Source: Pseudomonas hunanensis (GTDB lineage Bacteria > Pseudomonadota > Gammaproteobacteria > Pseudomonadales > Pseudomonadaceae). From it: a stretch of DNA of 36,229 nucleotides. Position 1 is the first letter of the stretch; each line of letters starts with the position of its first letter. The stretch is taken from NCBI RefSeq assembly GCF_013393325.1, contig NZ_QJRC01000069.1:1-36229 (forward strand), given 5' to 3'. A program made the translations under genes and the position numbers. The notes under the pieces are model-generated. The model made no database searches. It was not told the DNA's origin and saw only the letters and a list, made by a program, of their open reading frames with translations. Below, piece after piece: positions 1 to 7,938 of the stretch.

Positions 1-254
1 CGTTTGCGATGGCGACACTGACTCACCTTTTCGCCCTTACGGCGAGTCACTTTTTGTCAAACGCGACAAAAAGTAACCAAAAAACGCTGCGCTCCCATCA
101 TCCGGCCCCTACGCTGCGCTCCGGGGTTCCCTCACTCCGGCCTTGCTCCCGGGAGGACCGCGCTGCAGGCCCCATCCTGGGGCCCAGCGCTTGACGGGCA
201 TCCATGCCCGTCACCTCCCTCCGCAAGGCCTGCGTTCGGCCTCCTGAAGTCGCG

Positions 255-296
255 AAGATCAAGATCAAGATCAAGATCAAGATCAAGATCAAGATC
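255..296. repeat. Tandem repeat, 7 x AAGATC
   Basis: Seven exact, uninterrupted copies of the hexamer AAGATC run from 255 to 296, followed by AAAA. In one frame this would read (Lys-Ile)n, but no supporting gene structure exists. It is a simple-sequence repeat likely to vary in copy number between strains. Confidence 0.95.
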
Positions 297-356
297 AAAA
301 GCACAGTACAAATGTCGAGCGGGAGTGCGGGCCGCTTTGCGGCCCGTCGCGTAAGC

Positions 357-392
357 AAAAAAAACCCGGGTTCTGGGGGAGGAATCCGGGTT
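357..392 (-). terminator. Rho-independent terminator, minus strand
   Basis: Read on the minus strand, AACCCGG (392-386) pairs with CCGGGTT (369-363) across a 16-nt loop, and the second arm runs directly into eight T (364-357). No minus-strand gene starts immediately upstream, because the next feature at higher coordinates is the forward TetR gene. It may therefore end a short non-coding transcript that starts between about 440 and 540. Confidence 0.55.
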
Positions 393-676
393 AAGACCAT
401 TAGGAGTAAAACAAAGGTACGCGGTCCCTGAGCACCTTTATCGGCGCGCCACTTGGGGGGGATGCGCCGCGCCAACACTTCAAGTATTGGTCAGGTTTGG
501 CGCAGTGCCAGTGCATATTGGTCGTTTTTTAAACAGATTTGGAATACGCCGCCGTTCCGTTCCTCCCGCATCGCATGGCCGTATGCATCGTGAAACACTG
601 CCATGCTTGGATGATCCGTGCAATTTCCCGCAAGTTAGGCATAATAAACCGCTTCGATTGTCATCCAGTCCTTCCC

Positions 677-1312
677 ATGCAGAAAGAACCTCGTAAGGTC
701 CGTGAGTTTCGCCGTCGCGAACAGGAAATCCTCGACACCGCGCTCAAGCTGTTTCTCGAACAGGGCGAAGACAGCGTCACCGTCGAGATGATCGCCGACG
801 CCGTGGGCATCGGCAAAGGCACGATCTACAAGCACTTCAAGTCCAAGGCGGAAATCTACCTGCGCCTGATGCTCGACTACGAGCGCGACCTGAACGCGCT
901 GTTGCACTCGGCCGATGTCGACCGTGACAAGGAAGCCCTGTCGCGCGCCTACTTCGAGTTCCGCATGCGCGATCCGCAACGATACCGGCTGTTCGATCGC
1001 CTTGAAGAAAAGGTGGTCAAGGGCAACCAGGTGCCAGAAATGGTCGAGCAGTTGCACAGCATCCGCGCTTCCAACTTCGATCGCCTGACCCAACTGATCA
1101 AGGGTCGTATCAGCGAAGGTAAACTCGAAGACGTGCCGCCGTACTTCCATTACTGCGCCGCCTGGGCGCTGGTGCATGGCGCCGTGGCGCTGTACCACTC
1201 GCCGTTCTGGAGCAATGTATTGGAAGACCAGGAAGGCTTCTTCCAGTTTCTGATGGACATTGGCGTGCGTATGGGCAACAAGCGTAAGCGCGACCCGGAA
1301 CCAACCAACTGA
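677..1312 (+). CDS. TetR/AcrR-family transcriptional regulator
   Basis: A 211-residue protein with the classic TetR layout. The N-terminal helix-turn-helix spans about residues 12-58 (RRREQEILDTALKLF, then VTVEMIADAVGIGKGTIYKHFKSKAEIYL), followed by a helical ligand-binding domain of unknown specificity. The ATG at 677 is chosen because it gives the family's usual short N-terminus; the frame is open upstream to 539, but that extension is unlike any TetR protein. A MoaA-like gene follows 110 bp downstream on the same strand with its own ribosome site, so co-transcription is possible but not shown. The effector and targets cannot be read from sequence. Family confidence is high. Confidence 0.93.
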   Translation: MQKEPRKVREFRRREQEILDTALKLFLEQGEDSVTVEMIADAVGIGKGTIYKHFKSKAEIYLRLMLDYERDLNALLHSADVDRDKEALSRAYFEFRMRDPQRYRLFDRLEEKVVKGNQVPEMVEQLHSIRASNFDRLTQLIKGRISEGKLEDVPPYFHYCAAWALVHGAVALYHSPFWSNVLEDQEGFFQFLMDIGVRMGNKRKRDPEPTN

Positions 1313-1422
1313 AGCGCTTCGTCACTTCCCGCTGAAGCCGGTAGGGTGCGGTGGGGGCTTGCAAAAACCTGATTTATGAGTCAGGTTTCGCCTGCCCCTC
1401 ATCATCCATGCCGGAGTCATTC

Positions 1423-2391
1423 ATGATTGTCGATCGTCAAGGCAGGCGCTTTCGCAACCTGCGTGTCAGCCTGACGGCTGCCTGCAATTACGCCTGCACT
1501 TACTGCGTACCCGACGGTAAGCGCCTGGTGGCGGCGCAGGACGAACTCTCAGCAGACTCCCTGGCCCGTGGCGTGGCCTACCTGATCGAAGCTGCCGGCG
1601 TCGAGCGCCTGCGCATCACCGGCGGTGAACCGCTGATCAGCCCGCGCCTGGACGCCTTTCTGGCTGGCGTGGCCAAACTTGATCTCGACGATATCTCGCT
1701 GACTACCAATGGCCAGCTGCTGGAGCGCAAATTGCCGCAGTTGCAGGCGGCCGGTATTCGTCGCCTGAATGTTTCCCTCGACACCCTCGACCCGCAAGCC
1801 TTCCGCCGTATCGCCCGAGGCGGCGACTTGGCCTGCGTGCTGGCGGGTATGCAGCAAGCCAGCACCCTGGGCATGCAGGTGAAAGTGAACATGGTGCCGA
1901 TGCGTGGGCAGAACCTCGACCAGGTGCTGCCGCTGCTGGAATACTGTCTTGAGCGCGGCTTCGAGTTGCGCTTCATCGAACTGATGCGCATGGGCCATCT
2001 GGCCCGTGATCACAATGCTTTCCTGCAGCAGTTCGTCGGCCTCGACCAGCTGCTCACGCTGATTGGCGGCAAGCATACCTATGCCCAGGTCGACGCGCCC
2101 TTGGATGCCACTGCCTTGCGTTATCAAATCCCCGGCAAGGGCTACTTCGGTGTTATCGCCAACGAGACTGTGCCGTTTTGCCGTACCTGCTCACGGTTGC
2201 GCCTGTCTTCAACGGGCTGGTTGCATGGCTGTCTGTCGTCAGGCAACCGCCACTTCGTCGGTGACCTGCTGGAAAAGCCACGCCATCAGGCGCTGCCAGC
2301 CCTGCAACGGTTGTTGGTCAAGGCGTTGGCAGACAAGCAGGAGCTGGCGTTTTCCGGGGGCGTTACGGTGATGAAGGTGATCGGTGGCTGA
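1423..2391 (+). CDS. moaA: MoaA-like radical SAM enzyme (GTP 3',8-cyclase family)
   Basis: A 322-residue MoaA-family protein. MoaA converts GTP to 3',8-cyclo-GTP, the first step of molybdenum cofactor synthesis, in the cytoplasm. The N-terminal radical-SAM cluster motif is C21-x3-C25-x2-C28 (CNYACTYC). The second MoaA-specific 4Fe-4S site is C253-x2-C256-x13-C270. The C-terminus ends in Gly-Gly, as MoaA needs. RITGGEPL is the SAM-binding region. The ATG at 1423 is chosen because GGAG lies 6 nt upstream; an in-frame ATG at 1408 is the alternative. No other moa or mob gene is nearby; the neighbours are a TetR gene and a lipoprotein. This looks like a stand-alone paralogue, so its exact role (Moco synthesis or a related reaction) is uncertain. 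Confidence 0.9.
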   Translation: MIVDRQGRRFRNLRVSLTAACNYACTYCVPDGKRLVAAQDELSADSLARGVAYLIEAAGVERLRITGGEPLISPRLDAFLAGVAKLDLDDISLTTNGQLLERKLPQLQAAGIRRLNVSLDTLDPQAFRRIARGGDLACVLAGMQQASTLGMQVKVNMVPMRGQNLDQVLPLLEYCLERGFELRFIELMRMGHLARDHNAFLQQFVGLDQLLTLIGGKHTYAQVDAPLDATALRYQIPGKGYFGVIANETVPFCRTCSRLRLSSTGWLHGCLSSGNRHFVGDLLEKPRHQALPALQRLLVKALADKQELAFSGGVTVMKVIGG

Positions 2392-2414
2392 AGCTGGCGC
2401 AAAAGCTGCATCCG

Positions 2415-2434
2415 CCGGCTATTCGCCGGTTTTT
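2415..2434 (+). terminator. Weak terminator-like hairpin after moaA
   Basis: CCGGC and GCCGG form a 5-bp stem with a 5-nt loop, followed by five T. The stem is short, so termination may be partial, and the lipoprotein gene starts only about 25 bp further on. Confidence 0.4.
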
Positions 2435-2457
2435 CGTCGCCGGCCACTGGAGGAAAG

Positions 2458-3063
2458 ATGCGTAGCCTGGTCTTGCTGCTGGCGCTGATGGCGCTGGGCG
2501 GCTGCATGAATGTCAGTGATATGGGCGAGGGCGTTCGCTATCACATGAGCGATGCCGGTCTGCTGGATCACAGTGAAACCCGCCGCACCTTGTCGATCCG
2601 CCTGCAACCGGACTCGTTCATCTTCATCGGCCAGGGTGCATTCGTGCCGCCGGGCAAGGGGCCAGTGCCACGGCAGAACGCAGTGGCAGAGCAAGCCTTC
2701 AAGAGCTTCGTCGAGTATTTCCCGCTGGTACGCCGCGCCCAGGGCCCGTTGGGCCTGGAGGAGGCCATTGCCCAGGCGCGCTCGGTAGGTGCCGATTACG
2801 TGTTGTATACGCGTTTCGCGCGCACCGACGACCGCATCGGCAATGGTGACGAGTGGTACGACGAACAGGCCGTAGACCGCGTGGGTTGGGACAGTGGCGT
2901 GGTGCAGATGATGCTGATCGAAACCAATACCCGCTACCTGATCGACACCGCCCGCATCAAGAGTCGTGGCGGTTTGTTGACGTTCCACGACAATACCCCG
3001 GAGGATTTGCTTGGTGCGCCGATGCGCGAGTACGCTCGTAGCCTTCTGGGCATGAGTGAATGA
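2458..3063 (+). CDS. DUF4823-type lipoprotein
   Basis: A 201-residue envelope lipoprotein. The N-terminus is a lipoprotein signal peptide ([16 protein letters not shown]), with lipobox L-G-G-C and Cys16 as the predicted lipidated residue after signal peptidase II cleavage. The next residue is Met rather than Asp, which favours sorting to the outer membrane. The mature part resembles the DUF4823 family, with an alternating alpha/beta pattern ([30 protein letters not shown]), but has no known enzymatic motif. A strong ribosome site, GGAGGAAAG, directly precedes the ATG. The DUF1285 gene follows after 10 bp, so the two are probably one transcript. Function unknown. Confidence 0.88.
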   Translation: MRSLVLLLALMALGGCMNVSDMGEGVRYHMSDAGLLDHSETRRTLSIRLQPDSFIFIGQGAFVPPGKGPVPRQNAVAEQAFKSFVEYFPLVRRAQGPLGLEEAIAQARSVGADYVLYTRFARTDDRIGNGDEWYDEQAVDRVGWDSGVVQMMLIETNTRYLIDTARIKSRGGLLTFHDNTPEDLLGAPMREYARSLLGMSE

Positions 3064-3073
3064 GGCAAGCGTG

Positions 3074-3634
3074 ATGAGCGATTCCGGCAAGGCCAATGAC
3101 CTTCTGGCGCAGATCCCCAAGGCCAAGGGCCTGCCGCCGGTGCATCTGTGGAACCCGGACTTCTGCGGCGACATCGACATGCGCATTGCCCGCGATGGCA
3201 CCTGGTACTACCTGGGCACGCCGATCGGGCGCAAACCGATGGTGCGGCTGTTTTCTACCATCATTCGCCGCGATGGCGATGACTATTTCCTGATTACTCC
3301 GGTCGAGAAGGTTGGCATTCGCGTTGACGATGCCCCGTTCGTGGCTGTAGCGCTGGACGTGCAGGGCGAGGGCAAGCAGCAAGTGCTGCGCTTTACCAGC
3401 AATGTCGAGGACCAGGTCGAGGCCGGGCCGGACAATCCTCTGCGGGTGGTCATCGATCCGGTGACGCAGGAGCCGTCGCCGTATGTGCTGATGCGCAGCA
3501 ACCTTGAGGCGTTGATACACCGCAATGTGTTCTACCAACTGGTGGAGCTGGCGGTGCCGCGTGAGATCGAGGGTGAGGAATGGCTTGGAGTATGGAGCCA
3601 GGGCGAGTTTTATCCGATTGGGCGCAGCAGCTGA
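3074..3634 (+). CDS. DUF1285 domain protein
   Basis: A 186-residue protein matching the proteobacterial DUF1285 family. Conserved-looking stretches are [43 protein letters not shown] at the N-terminus and [11 protein letters not shown] further on. There is no signal peptide or membrane segment, so it is cytoplasmic. The ATG at 3074 is chosen over a GTG at 3056 because GAGG sits 8 nt upstream, which leaves a 10-bp gap after the lipoprotein gene. The two genes are probably co-transcribed. The biochemical role of the family is not established to my knowledge. Confidence 0.88.
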   Translation: MSDSGKANDLLAQIPKAKGLPPVHLWNPDFCGDIDMRIARDGTWYYLGTPIGRKPMVRLFSTIIRRDGDDYFLITPVEKVGIRVDDAPFVAVALDVQGEGKQQVLRFTSNVEDQVEAGPDNPLRVVIDPVTQEPSPYVLMRSNLEALIHRNVFYQLVELAVPREIEGEEWLGVWSQGEFYPIGRSS

Positions 3635-3640
3635 ATGCTC

Positions 3641-3677
3641 TGTTGCCAGTGCCCGCGAAAGGCCGGCACTGGCAACA
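3641..3677 (+). terminator. Perfect 13-bp hairpin after the DUF1285 gene
   Basis: TGTTGCCAGTGCC (3641-3653) and GGCACTGGCAACA (3665-3677) form a perfect stem with an 11-nt loop, 7 bp after the stop codon. There is no T-run, so it may act as a 3'-end stabiliser or a REP-like element rather than a classical terminator. Confidence 0.5.
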
Positions 3678-3769
3678 ATCGGCCTCCTGATTTTCCCCAG
3701 GATTGGCCATTTGTCTTCAGCCTGTCAGGGCCTAACCTGCTGGCAATTGCCATCCAGGAGAAGCCCAGC

Positions 3770-4171
3770 ATGAAACCCTCAACGCTCATCCTTTTCGCTC
3801 TGCTCGCCGCCCAAACCCCCGCCTGGGCCCACGGCGACGTTGCCGACCAGGTCACAGTCCTGCAGCAGCAACAACCCTCGAATGCCCCCGGCAAAACCGC
3901 CGTCATGCTTACCGTCAGCTACGCACCCGGCGAAGCGTCCCCTGCGCATCAGCACCCAGGTGCAGTGATGGCCTACGTGCTGGAAGGTGCGGTGGTATCG
4001 AAGCTCAACAACGAGCAGGAAAAGACCTACAAGGCCGGCCAGTACTGGTACGAGGCGCCCGGCACCGTGCATAGCGTGTCACGTAATGCCAGCAAGACCC
4101 AGCCTGCCAAGCTGCTGGTCTGGAGCCTGGTGGATGAGGGCAAGCCGGTGACCGAAGCGCTGGGCCAATAA
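3770..4171 (+). CDS. Periplasmic cupin-domain protein
   Basis: A 133-residue single-domain cupin. Residues 1-20 form a signal peptide ending in AWA before HGD. Cupin motif 1 is seen as SPAHQHPGAVMAYVLEGAV and motif 2 as YEAPGTVHSVSRNAS, so the metal-binding histidines are present (HQH and the His of motif 2). AGGAG lies 9 nt before the chosen ATG, and the gene has its own upstream gap, so it is probably monocistronic. A strong terminator follows at 4185. Small secreted cupins of this type are of unknown substrate; binding of a small ligand or a metal-dependent reaction in the periplasm is a reasonable guess only. Confidence 0.88.
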   Translation: MKPSTLILFALLAAQTPAWAHGDVADQVTVLQQQQPSNAPGKTAVMLTVSYAPGEASPAHQHPGAVMAYVLEGAVVSKLNNEQEKTYKAGQYWYEAPGTVHSVSRNASKTQPAKLLVWSLVDEGKPVTEALGQ

Positions 4172-4184
4172 ACCCGATGCAACG

Positions 4185-4222
4185 AAAAAGCCCCCAGTTG
4201 CTTGCGCATCTGGGGGCTTTTT
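4185..4222 (+). terminator. Bidirectional terminator
   Basis: AAAAAGCCCCCAG (4185-4197) and CTGGGGGCTTTTT (4210-4222) form a perfect 13-bp stem with a 12-nt loop and a T-run in both directions. It serves the cupin gene on the plus strand and tRNA-Asn on the minus strand. Confidence 0.92.
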
Positions 4223-4229
4223 CAGTGTT

Positions 4230-4305
4230 TGGCTCCGCGACCTGGACTCGAACCAGGGACCCAATGATTAACAGTCATTTGCTCTACCGACTGAGCTATC
4301 GCGGA
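4230..4305 (-). tRNA. tRNA-Asn (GTT)
   Basis: A 76-nt cloverleaf on the minus strand. The acceptor arm begins TCCGCGA, the anticodon loop is CTGTTAA with anticodon GTT, the T-loop is GGTTCGAGTCC, and the 3' CCA is encoded (4232-4230). The shared terminator lies 8 bp downstream. The aminotransferase gene upstream ends at 4368 on the same strand. Confidence 0.97.
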
Positions 4306-4367
4306 ATCTGCGCGTATCTTACTGATTGCCCAGGGGAAGTCAAGCCACCCCTAGGCAAAACAATGAG

Positions 4368-5564
4368 TTACAGCACTTCCACGATAGCCTTGGTGACCAC
4401 ATGGATGTTGCTCTGGTTCAGCGCGGCCACGGCGATACGGCCGGTGTCCAGGGCGTAGATGCCGAAATCGTTCTTCAGGCGGGCCACCTGATCAACGGTC
4501 AGGCCCGAGTAGGAGAACATGCCGACCTGGCGGCCAACGAAGCTGAAGTCGCGACTGGCGCCATATTCGGCCAGCAGCGAAACCATCTGCTTGCGCATGC
4601 CGTGGATGCGCTGGCGCATTTCGCCCAGTTCGGTTTCCCACATCTGGCGCAGTTCGGCGCTGTTCAGCACGGTGGCTACGATGGTTGCACCGTGGGTTGG
4701 TGGGTTGGAGTAAGTGGTGCGGATCACGCGCTTGACCTGCGACAGCACGCGAGTGCTCTCGTCCTTGGAGGCGGTGACGACCGACAGTGCGCCGACGCGC
4801 TCGCCGTACAGCGAGAACGATTTGGAGAACGAGCTGGAAACAAAGAACTCCAGGCCCGACTCGGCGAACAGGCGAACGGCGAAGGCGTCTTCGGCGATGC
4901 CATCACCAAAGCCCTGGTAGGCCATGTCGAGGAACGGCACGTGGCCCTTGGCCTTGACCACCTCCAGGACATTTTTCCAGTCGTCCAGGTTCAGGTCGAC
5001 GCCGGTCGGGTTGTGGCAGCAGGCGTGCAGCACGACGATCGAGCCCGATGGCAGGGCGTTGAGGTCTTCCAGCATGCCGCCGCGGTTCACATCGTTGGTC
5101 GGCGCATCGTAGTAGCGATAGGTCTGCACCGGGAAACCGGCCGACTCGAACAGCGCGCGATGGTTTTCCCAGCTTGGGTCGCTGATGGCGACCACGGCGT
5201 CAGGCGAGATGCGCTTGAGGAAGTCGGCACCGATTTTCAGTGCGCCGGTACCACCGACGGCCTGTACGGTGACCACACGGCCAGCGGCCAGCAGTGGCGA
5301 CTCGGCGCCGAAGATCAGCTTTTGCACGGCCTGGTCATAAGTGGCGATGCCGTCGATCGGCAGGTAGCCGCGCGAGGCGTGCTGTGCGGCACGCTGGGTC
5401 TCGGCTTCGATCACGGCGCGCAGCAGCGGGATGCGGCCTTCCTCATTGCAGTACACGCCCACGCCCAGGTTGACCTTGTCGGTACGTGGGTCGGCGTTGA
5501 ATGCTTCGTTGAGGCCCAGGATAGGGTCGCGGGGTGCCAGCTCGACAGCGGAAAACAGGCTCAT
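4368..5564 (-). CDS. tyrB: Aromatic/aspartate aminotransferase (class I, TyrB/AspC type)
   Basis: A 398-residue fold-type I aminotransferase. It transfers the amino group between aromatic amino acids or aspartate and 2-oxoglutarate, using PLP in the cytoplasm. The PLP lysine is K248 in SSSFSKSFSLYGERVGAL. The region HACCHNPTGVDL holds the Asn that binds the cofactor, and FLDMAYQGFGDG the Asp and Tyr of the PLP pocket. VGGTGALK fits the phosphate-binding region. The length is that of TyrB/AspC (about 397). The ATG at 5564 is chosen because MSLFSAVELAPRDPILGLNEAF is the canonical start; the frame is open further upstream. The gene is divergent from uvrB across about 290 bp. AspC versus TyrB specificity cannot be fixed from sequence alone. 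Confidence 0.93.
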   Translation of the reverse strand: MSLFSAVELAPRDPILGLNEAFNADPRTDKVNLGVGVYCNEEGRIPLLRAVIEAETQRAAQHASRGYLPIDGIATYDQAVQKLIFGAESPLLAAGRVVTVQAVGGTGALKIGADFLKRISPDAVVAISDPSWENHRALFESAGFPVQTYRYYDAPTNDVNRGGMLEDLNALPSGSIVVLHACCHNPTGVDLNLDDWKNVLEVVKAKGHVPFLDMAYQGFGDGIAEDAFAVRLFAESGLEFFVSSSFSKSFSLYGERVGALSVVTASKDESTRVLSQVKRVIRTTYSNPPTHGATIVATVLNSAELRQMWETELGEMRQRIHGMRKQMVSLLAEYGASRDFSFVGRQVGMFSYSGLTVDQVARLKNDFGIYALDTGRIAVAALNQSNIHVVTKAIVEVL

Positions 5565-5810
5565 TGTTACTTCGGCTCTGATTGGAGAGTGATAGGACGT
5601 ACACGCTCCAGCCGAATGCACTGAAGCGGTGCACAAACGGGGAGTCAGTATAGTGATACCGACCGGTCACCGCGACACTCTGGCGCAGCTTTTCCGGTTA
5701 TTTGCGCAAATATTTTTCGACCATTGGTCTAATTGCCGGGTCCACCGTTACACGCGTTCACAGCTATGCCTTGAAAGCGCCCCCGAGCGGGCGCATTTGG
5801 GTATAGACTA

Positions 5811-5826
5811 CTGGCTAAATTTACAG
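5811..5826 (+). promoter_or_regulatory. LexA (SOS) box upstream of uvrB
   Basis: The 16-mer CTGGCTAAATTTACAG has the gammaproteobacterial CTG-N10-CAG form with an AT-rich core, and ends 26 bp before the uvrB ATG. This is where an SOS operator of a DNA-damage gene should be, so uvrB is predicted to be LexA-repressed. Confidence 0.82.
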
Positions 5827-5851
5827 TTACCGCAGCGCCGCGAGGTCCGTC

Positions 5852-7867
5852 ATGTCCGAGTTCCAGCTCGTCACCCGTTTCCAGCCGGCAGGCGACCAGC
5901 CCGAGGCCATCCGCCAGTTGGTCGAAGGCATCGAGGCGGGGCTGTCGCACCAGACGCTGCTCGGCGTGACGGGCTCGGGCAAGACCTTCAGCATTGCCAA
6001 CGTCATCCAGCACGTGCAGCGCCCGACGTTGGTGCTGGCGCCGAACAAGACCCTGGCCGCACAGCTGTACGGCGAGTTCAAGGCGTTCTTCCCCAACAAT
6101 GCGGTGGAGTACTTCGTCTCCTATTACGACTACTACCAGCCGGAAGCCTACGTGCCGTCGTCGGACACCTTCATCGAGAAGGACGCCTCCATCAACGACC
6201 ACATCGAGCAGATGCGCCTGTCGGCGACCAAAGCGCTGCTGGAGCGGCGCGACGCCATCATCGTCACCACCGTCTCGTGCATCTATGGCCTGGGCAGCCC
6301 CGAGACCTACCTGAAAATGGTCCTGCACGTGGACCGTGGCGACAAGCTCGACCAGCGCGCGCTGCTGCGCCGCTTGGCGGACTTGCAGTACACCCGCAAT
6401 GAAATGGACTTTGCCCGTGCCACCTTCCGCGTGCGGGGCGATGTGATCGACATTTTCCCGGCGGAATCGGACCTGGAGGCCATCCGCATCGAGCTGTTCG
6501 ATGATGAGGTGGAGAACATCGCCGCCTTCGACCCGCTGACCGGCGAGGTTTTCCGCAAGCTGCCGCGTTTCACCTTCTATCCCAAGAGCCATTATGTCAC
6601 CCCGCGTGAAACGCTGCTGGAAGCAGTGGAGGGCATCAAGGAAGAACTGAAGGAGCGCCTGGAATACCTGCACAAGGCCAACAAGCTGGTCGAGGCGCAG
6701 CGCCTGGAGCAACGCACCCGCTTCGACCTGGAGATGATCCTCGAGCTTGGCTACTGCAATGGCATCGAAAACTACTCGCGCTATCTGTCCGGGCGCCCGG
6801 CCGGGGCGCCGCCGCCTACCCTGTACGACTACCTGCCGCCCGATGCGCTGCTGGTGATCGACGAATCCCACGTCAGCGTTCCGCAGGTCGGCGCCATGTA
6901 CAAGGGCGACCGCTCACGCAAGGAAACCCTGGTCGAGTATGGCTTTCGCATGCCTTCGGCACTGGACAACCGGCCGATGCGTTTCGACGAGTGGGAGGAT
7001 GTCAGCCCGCAGACCATTTTCGTTTCAGCGACCCCTGGCCCCTACGAAGCAGAGCATGCCGGGCGCGTGGTGGAGCAGGTGGTGCGCCCGACCGGCCTGG
7101 TCGACCCGCAGGTCGAAATACGCCCGGCGCTGACTCAGGTCGATGACTTGTTGTCCGAGATCCGCAAGCGTGTCGTGGCAGGCGAGCGTGTGCTGGCGAC
7201 AACCCTGACCAAGCGCATGGCCGAAGACCTTAGCGACTACCTGGCCGATCACGACGTGCGGGTGCGCTATCTGCACTCGGACATTGACACTGTAGAGCGA
7301 GTGGAGATTATCCGTGACCTGCGCCTGGGCACCTTCGACGTGCTGGTAGGTATAAACCTGCTGCGCGAAGGCTTGGACATGCCCGAGGTGTCACTGGTGG
7401 CGATCCTCGATGCGGACAAGGAAGGCTTCCTGCGTTCCGAGCGCTCACTGATTCAGACCATTGGCCGTGCTGCGCGTAACCTCAATGGCCGGGCCATCCT
7501 CTACGCCGACAATGTGACGGGCTCGATGCAGCGAGCGATCGATGAAACCGAGCGCCGCCGCGAGAAGCAGATCGCGTTCAACGAGGCCAACGGTATCGTG
7601 CCCAAGGGCGTGGTCAAGGACATCACCGACATCCTGGAAGGTGCCACGGTACCTGGCGCGCGCAGCAAGAAGCGCAAGGGCATGGCCAAGGCGGCGGAGG
7701 AGAGCGCCCGTTACGAGGCCGAACTGCGTACGCCGGGCGAGATCACCAAGCGTATCAAGCAGTTGGAGGAGAAAATGATGCAGTTCGCTCGCGACCTAGA
7801 GTTCGAGGCTGCGGCGCAGTTGCGCGACGAGATCAGCCAGTTGCGCGAGCGGTTGATTACCAGCTGA
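5852..7867 (+). CDS. uvrB: UvrABC system protein B (excinuclease subunit)
   Basis: A 671-residue UvrB, the central damage-verifying subunit of nucleotide excision repair. It is loaded by UvrA, opens the DNA around the lesion and recruits UvrC. Walker A is GVTGSGKT (residues 38-45). The beta-hairpin that probes damage lies in the [21 protein letters not shown] region (from about residue 92). The helicase motifs include FVSATPG and QTIGRAARN. The C-terminal UVR domain that contacts UvrC is [25 protein letters not shown], at about residues 631-666. GAGG precedes the ATG. A LexA box lies directly upstream. The gene is complete and typical in length. Confidence 0.98.
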   Translation: MSEFQLVTRFQPAGDQPEAIRQLVEGIEAGLSHQTLLGVTGSGKTFSIANVIQHVQRPTLVLAPNKTLAAQLYGEFKAFFPNNAVEYFVSYYDYYQPEAYVPSSDTFIEKDASINDHIEQMRLSATKALLERRDAIIVTTVSCIYGLGSPETYLKMVLHVDRGDKLDQRALLRRLADLQYTRNEMDFARATFRVRGDVIDIFPAESDLEAIRIELFDDEVENIAAFDPLTGEVFRKLPRFTFYPKSHYVTPRETLLEAVEGIKEELKERLEYLHKANKLVEAQRLEQRTRFDLEMILELGYCNGIENYSRYLSGRPAGAPPPTLYDYLPPDALLVIDESHVSVPQVGAMYKGDRSRKETLVEYGFRMPSALDNRPMRFDEWEDVSPQTIFVSATPGPYEAEHAGRVVEQVVRPTGLVDPQVEIRPALTQVDDLLSEIRKRVVAGERVLATTLTKRMAEDLSDYLADHDVRVRYLHSDIDTVERVEIIRDLRLGTFDVLVGINLLREGLDMPEVSLVAILDADKEGFLRSERSLIQTIGRAARNLNGRAILYADNVTGSMQRAIDETERRREKQIAFNEANGIVPKGVVKDITDILEGATVPGARSKKRKGMAKAAEESARYEAELRTPGEITKRIKQLEEKMMQFARDLEFEAAAQLRDEISQLRERLITS

Positions 7868-7875
7868 AGTATGAC

Positions 7876-7913
7876 GTGGGGGCGGCCTTGTGTCGCGAAA
7901 GAACCGCCCCCAC
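7876..7913 (+). terminator. GC-rich hairpin between convergent uvrB and emrB
   Basis: GTGGGGGCGG and CCGCCCCCAC form a perfect 10-bp stem with an 18-nt loop. There is no T-run. It lies between two convergent genes and probably separates their 3' ends. Confidence 0.5.
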
Positions 7914-7938
7914 GGTGGCCGCGTAGCACCTTGAGTGT

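Larger units (their letters stand above)
1..676. other. Repeat-rich spacer without a convincing gene
   Basis: No open frame here looks like a real protein; the short ones are low-complexity or made of repeats. The stretch holds a hairpin at 49-74 (10-bp perfect arms, ACTTTTTGTC and its complement, 6-nt loop), a 6-bp tandem repeat at 255-296, a GC-rich hairpin at 329-345 (GGGCCGC, TTT, GCGGCCC) and a minus-strand terminator at 357-392. From memory, the first ~240 bases resemble dispersed intergenic sequence common in Pseudomonas genomes, but I could not compare copies. Part of 480-676 must carry the promoter of the TetR gene that starts at 677; I see no confident -35/-10 pair. Confidence 0.6.

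Noticed and set aside
204..431. Short open frame with a Lys-Ile repeat
   Set aside because: It only translates the AAGATC tandem repeat and has no ribosome site or family match.
4326..5624. Plus-strand open frame of 432 codons opposite the aminotransferase gene
   Set aside because: It is the mirror frame of a clear class I aminotransferase and has no family signature.
5719..5729. Short palindrome GACCATTGGTC in the aminotransferase-uvrB interval as a regulator site
   Set aside because: Too short and isolated to assign, and it does not match the TyrR/PhhR consensus (TGTAAA-N6-TTTACA).
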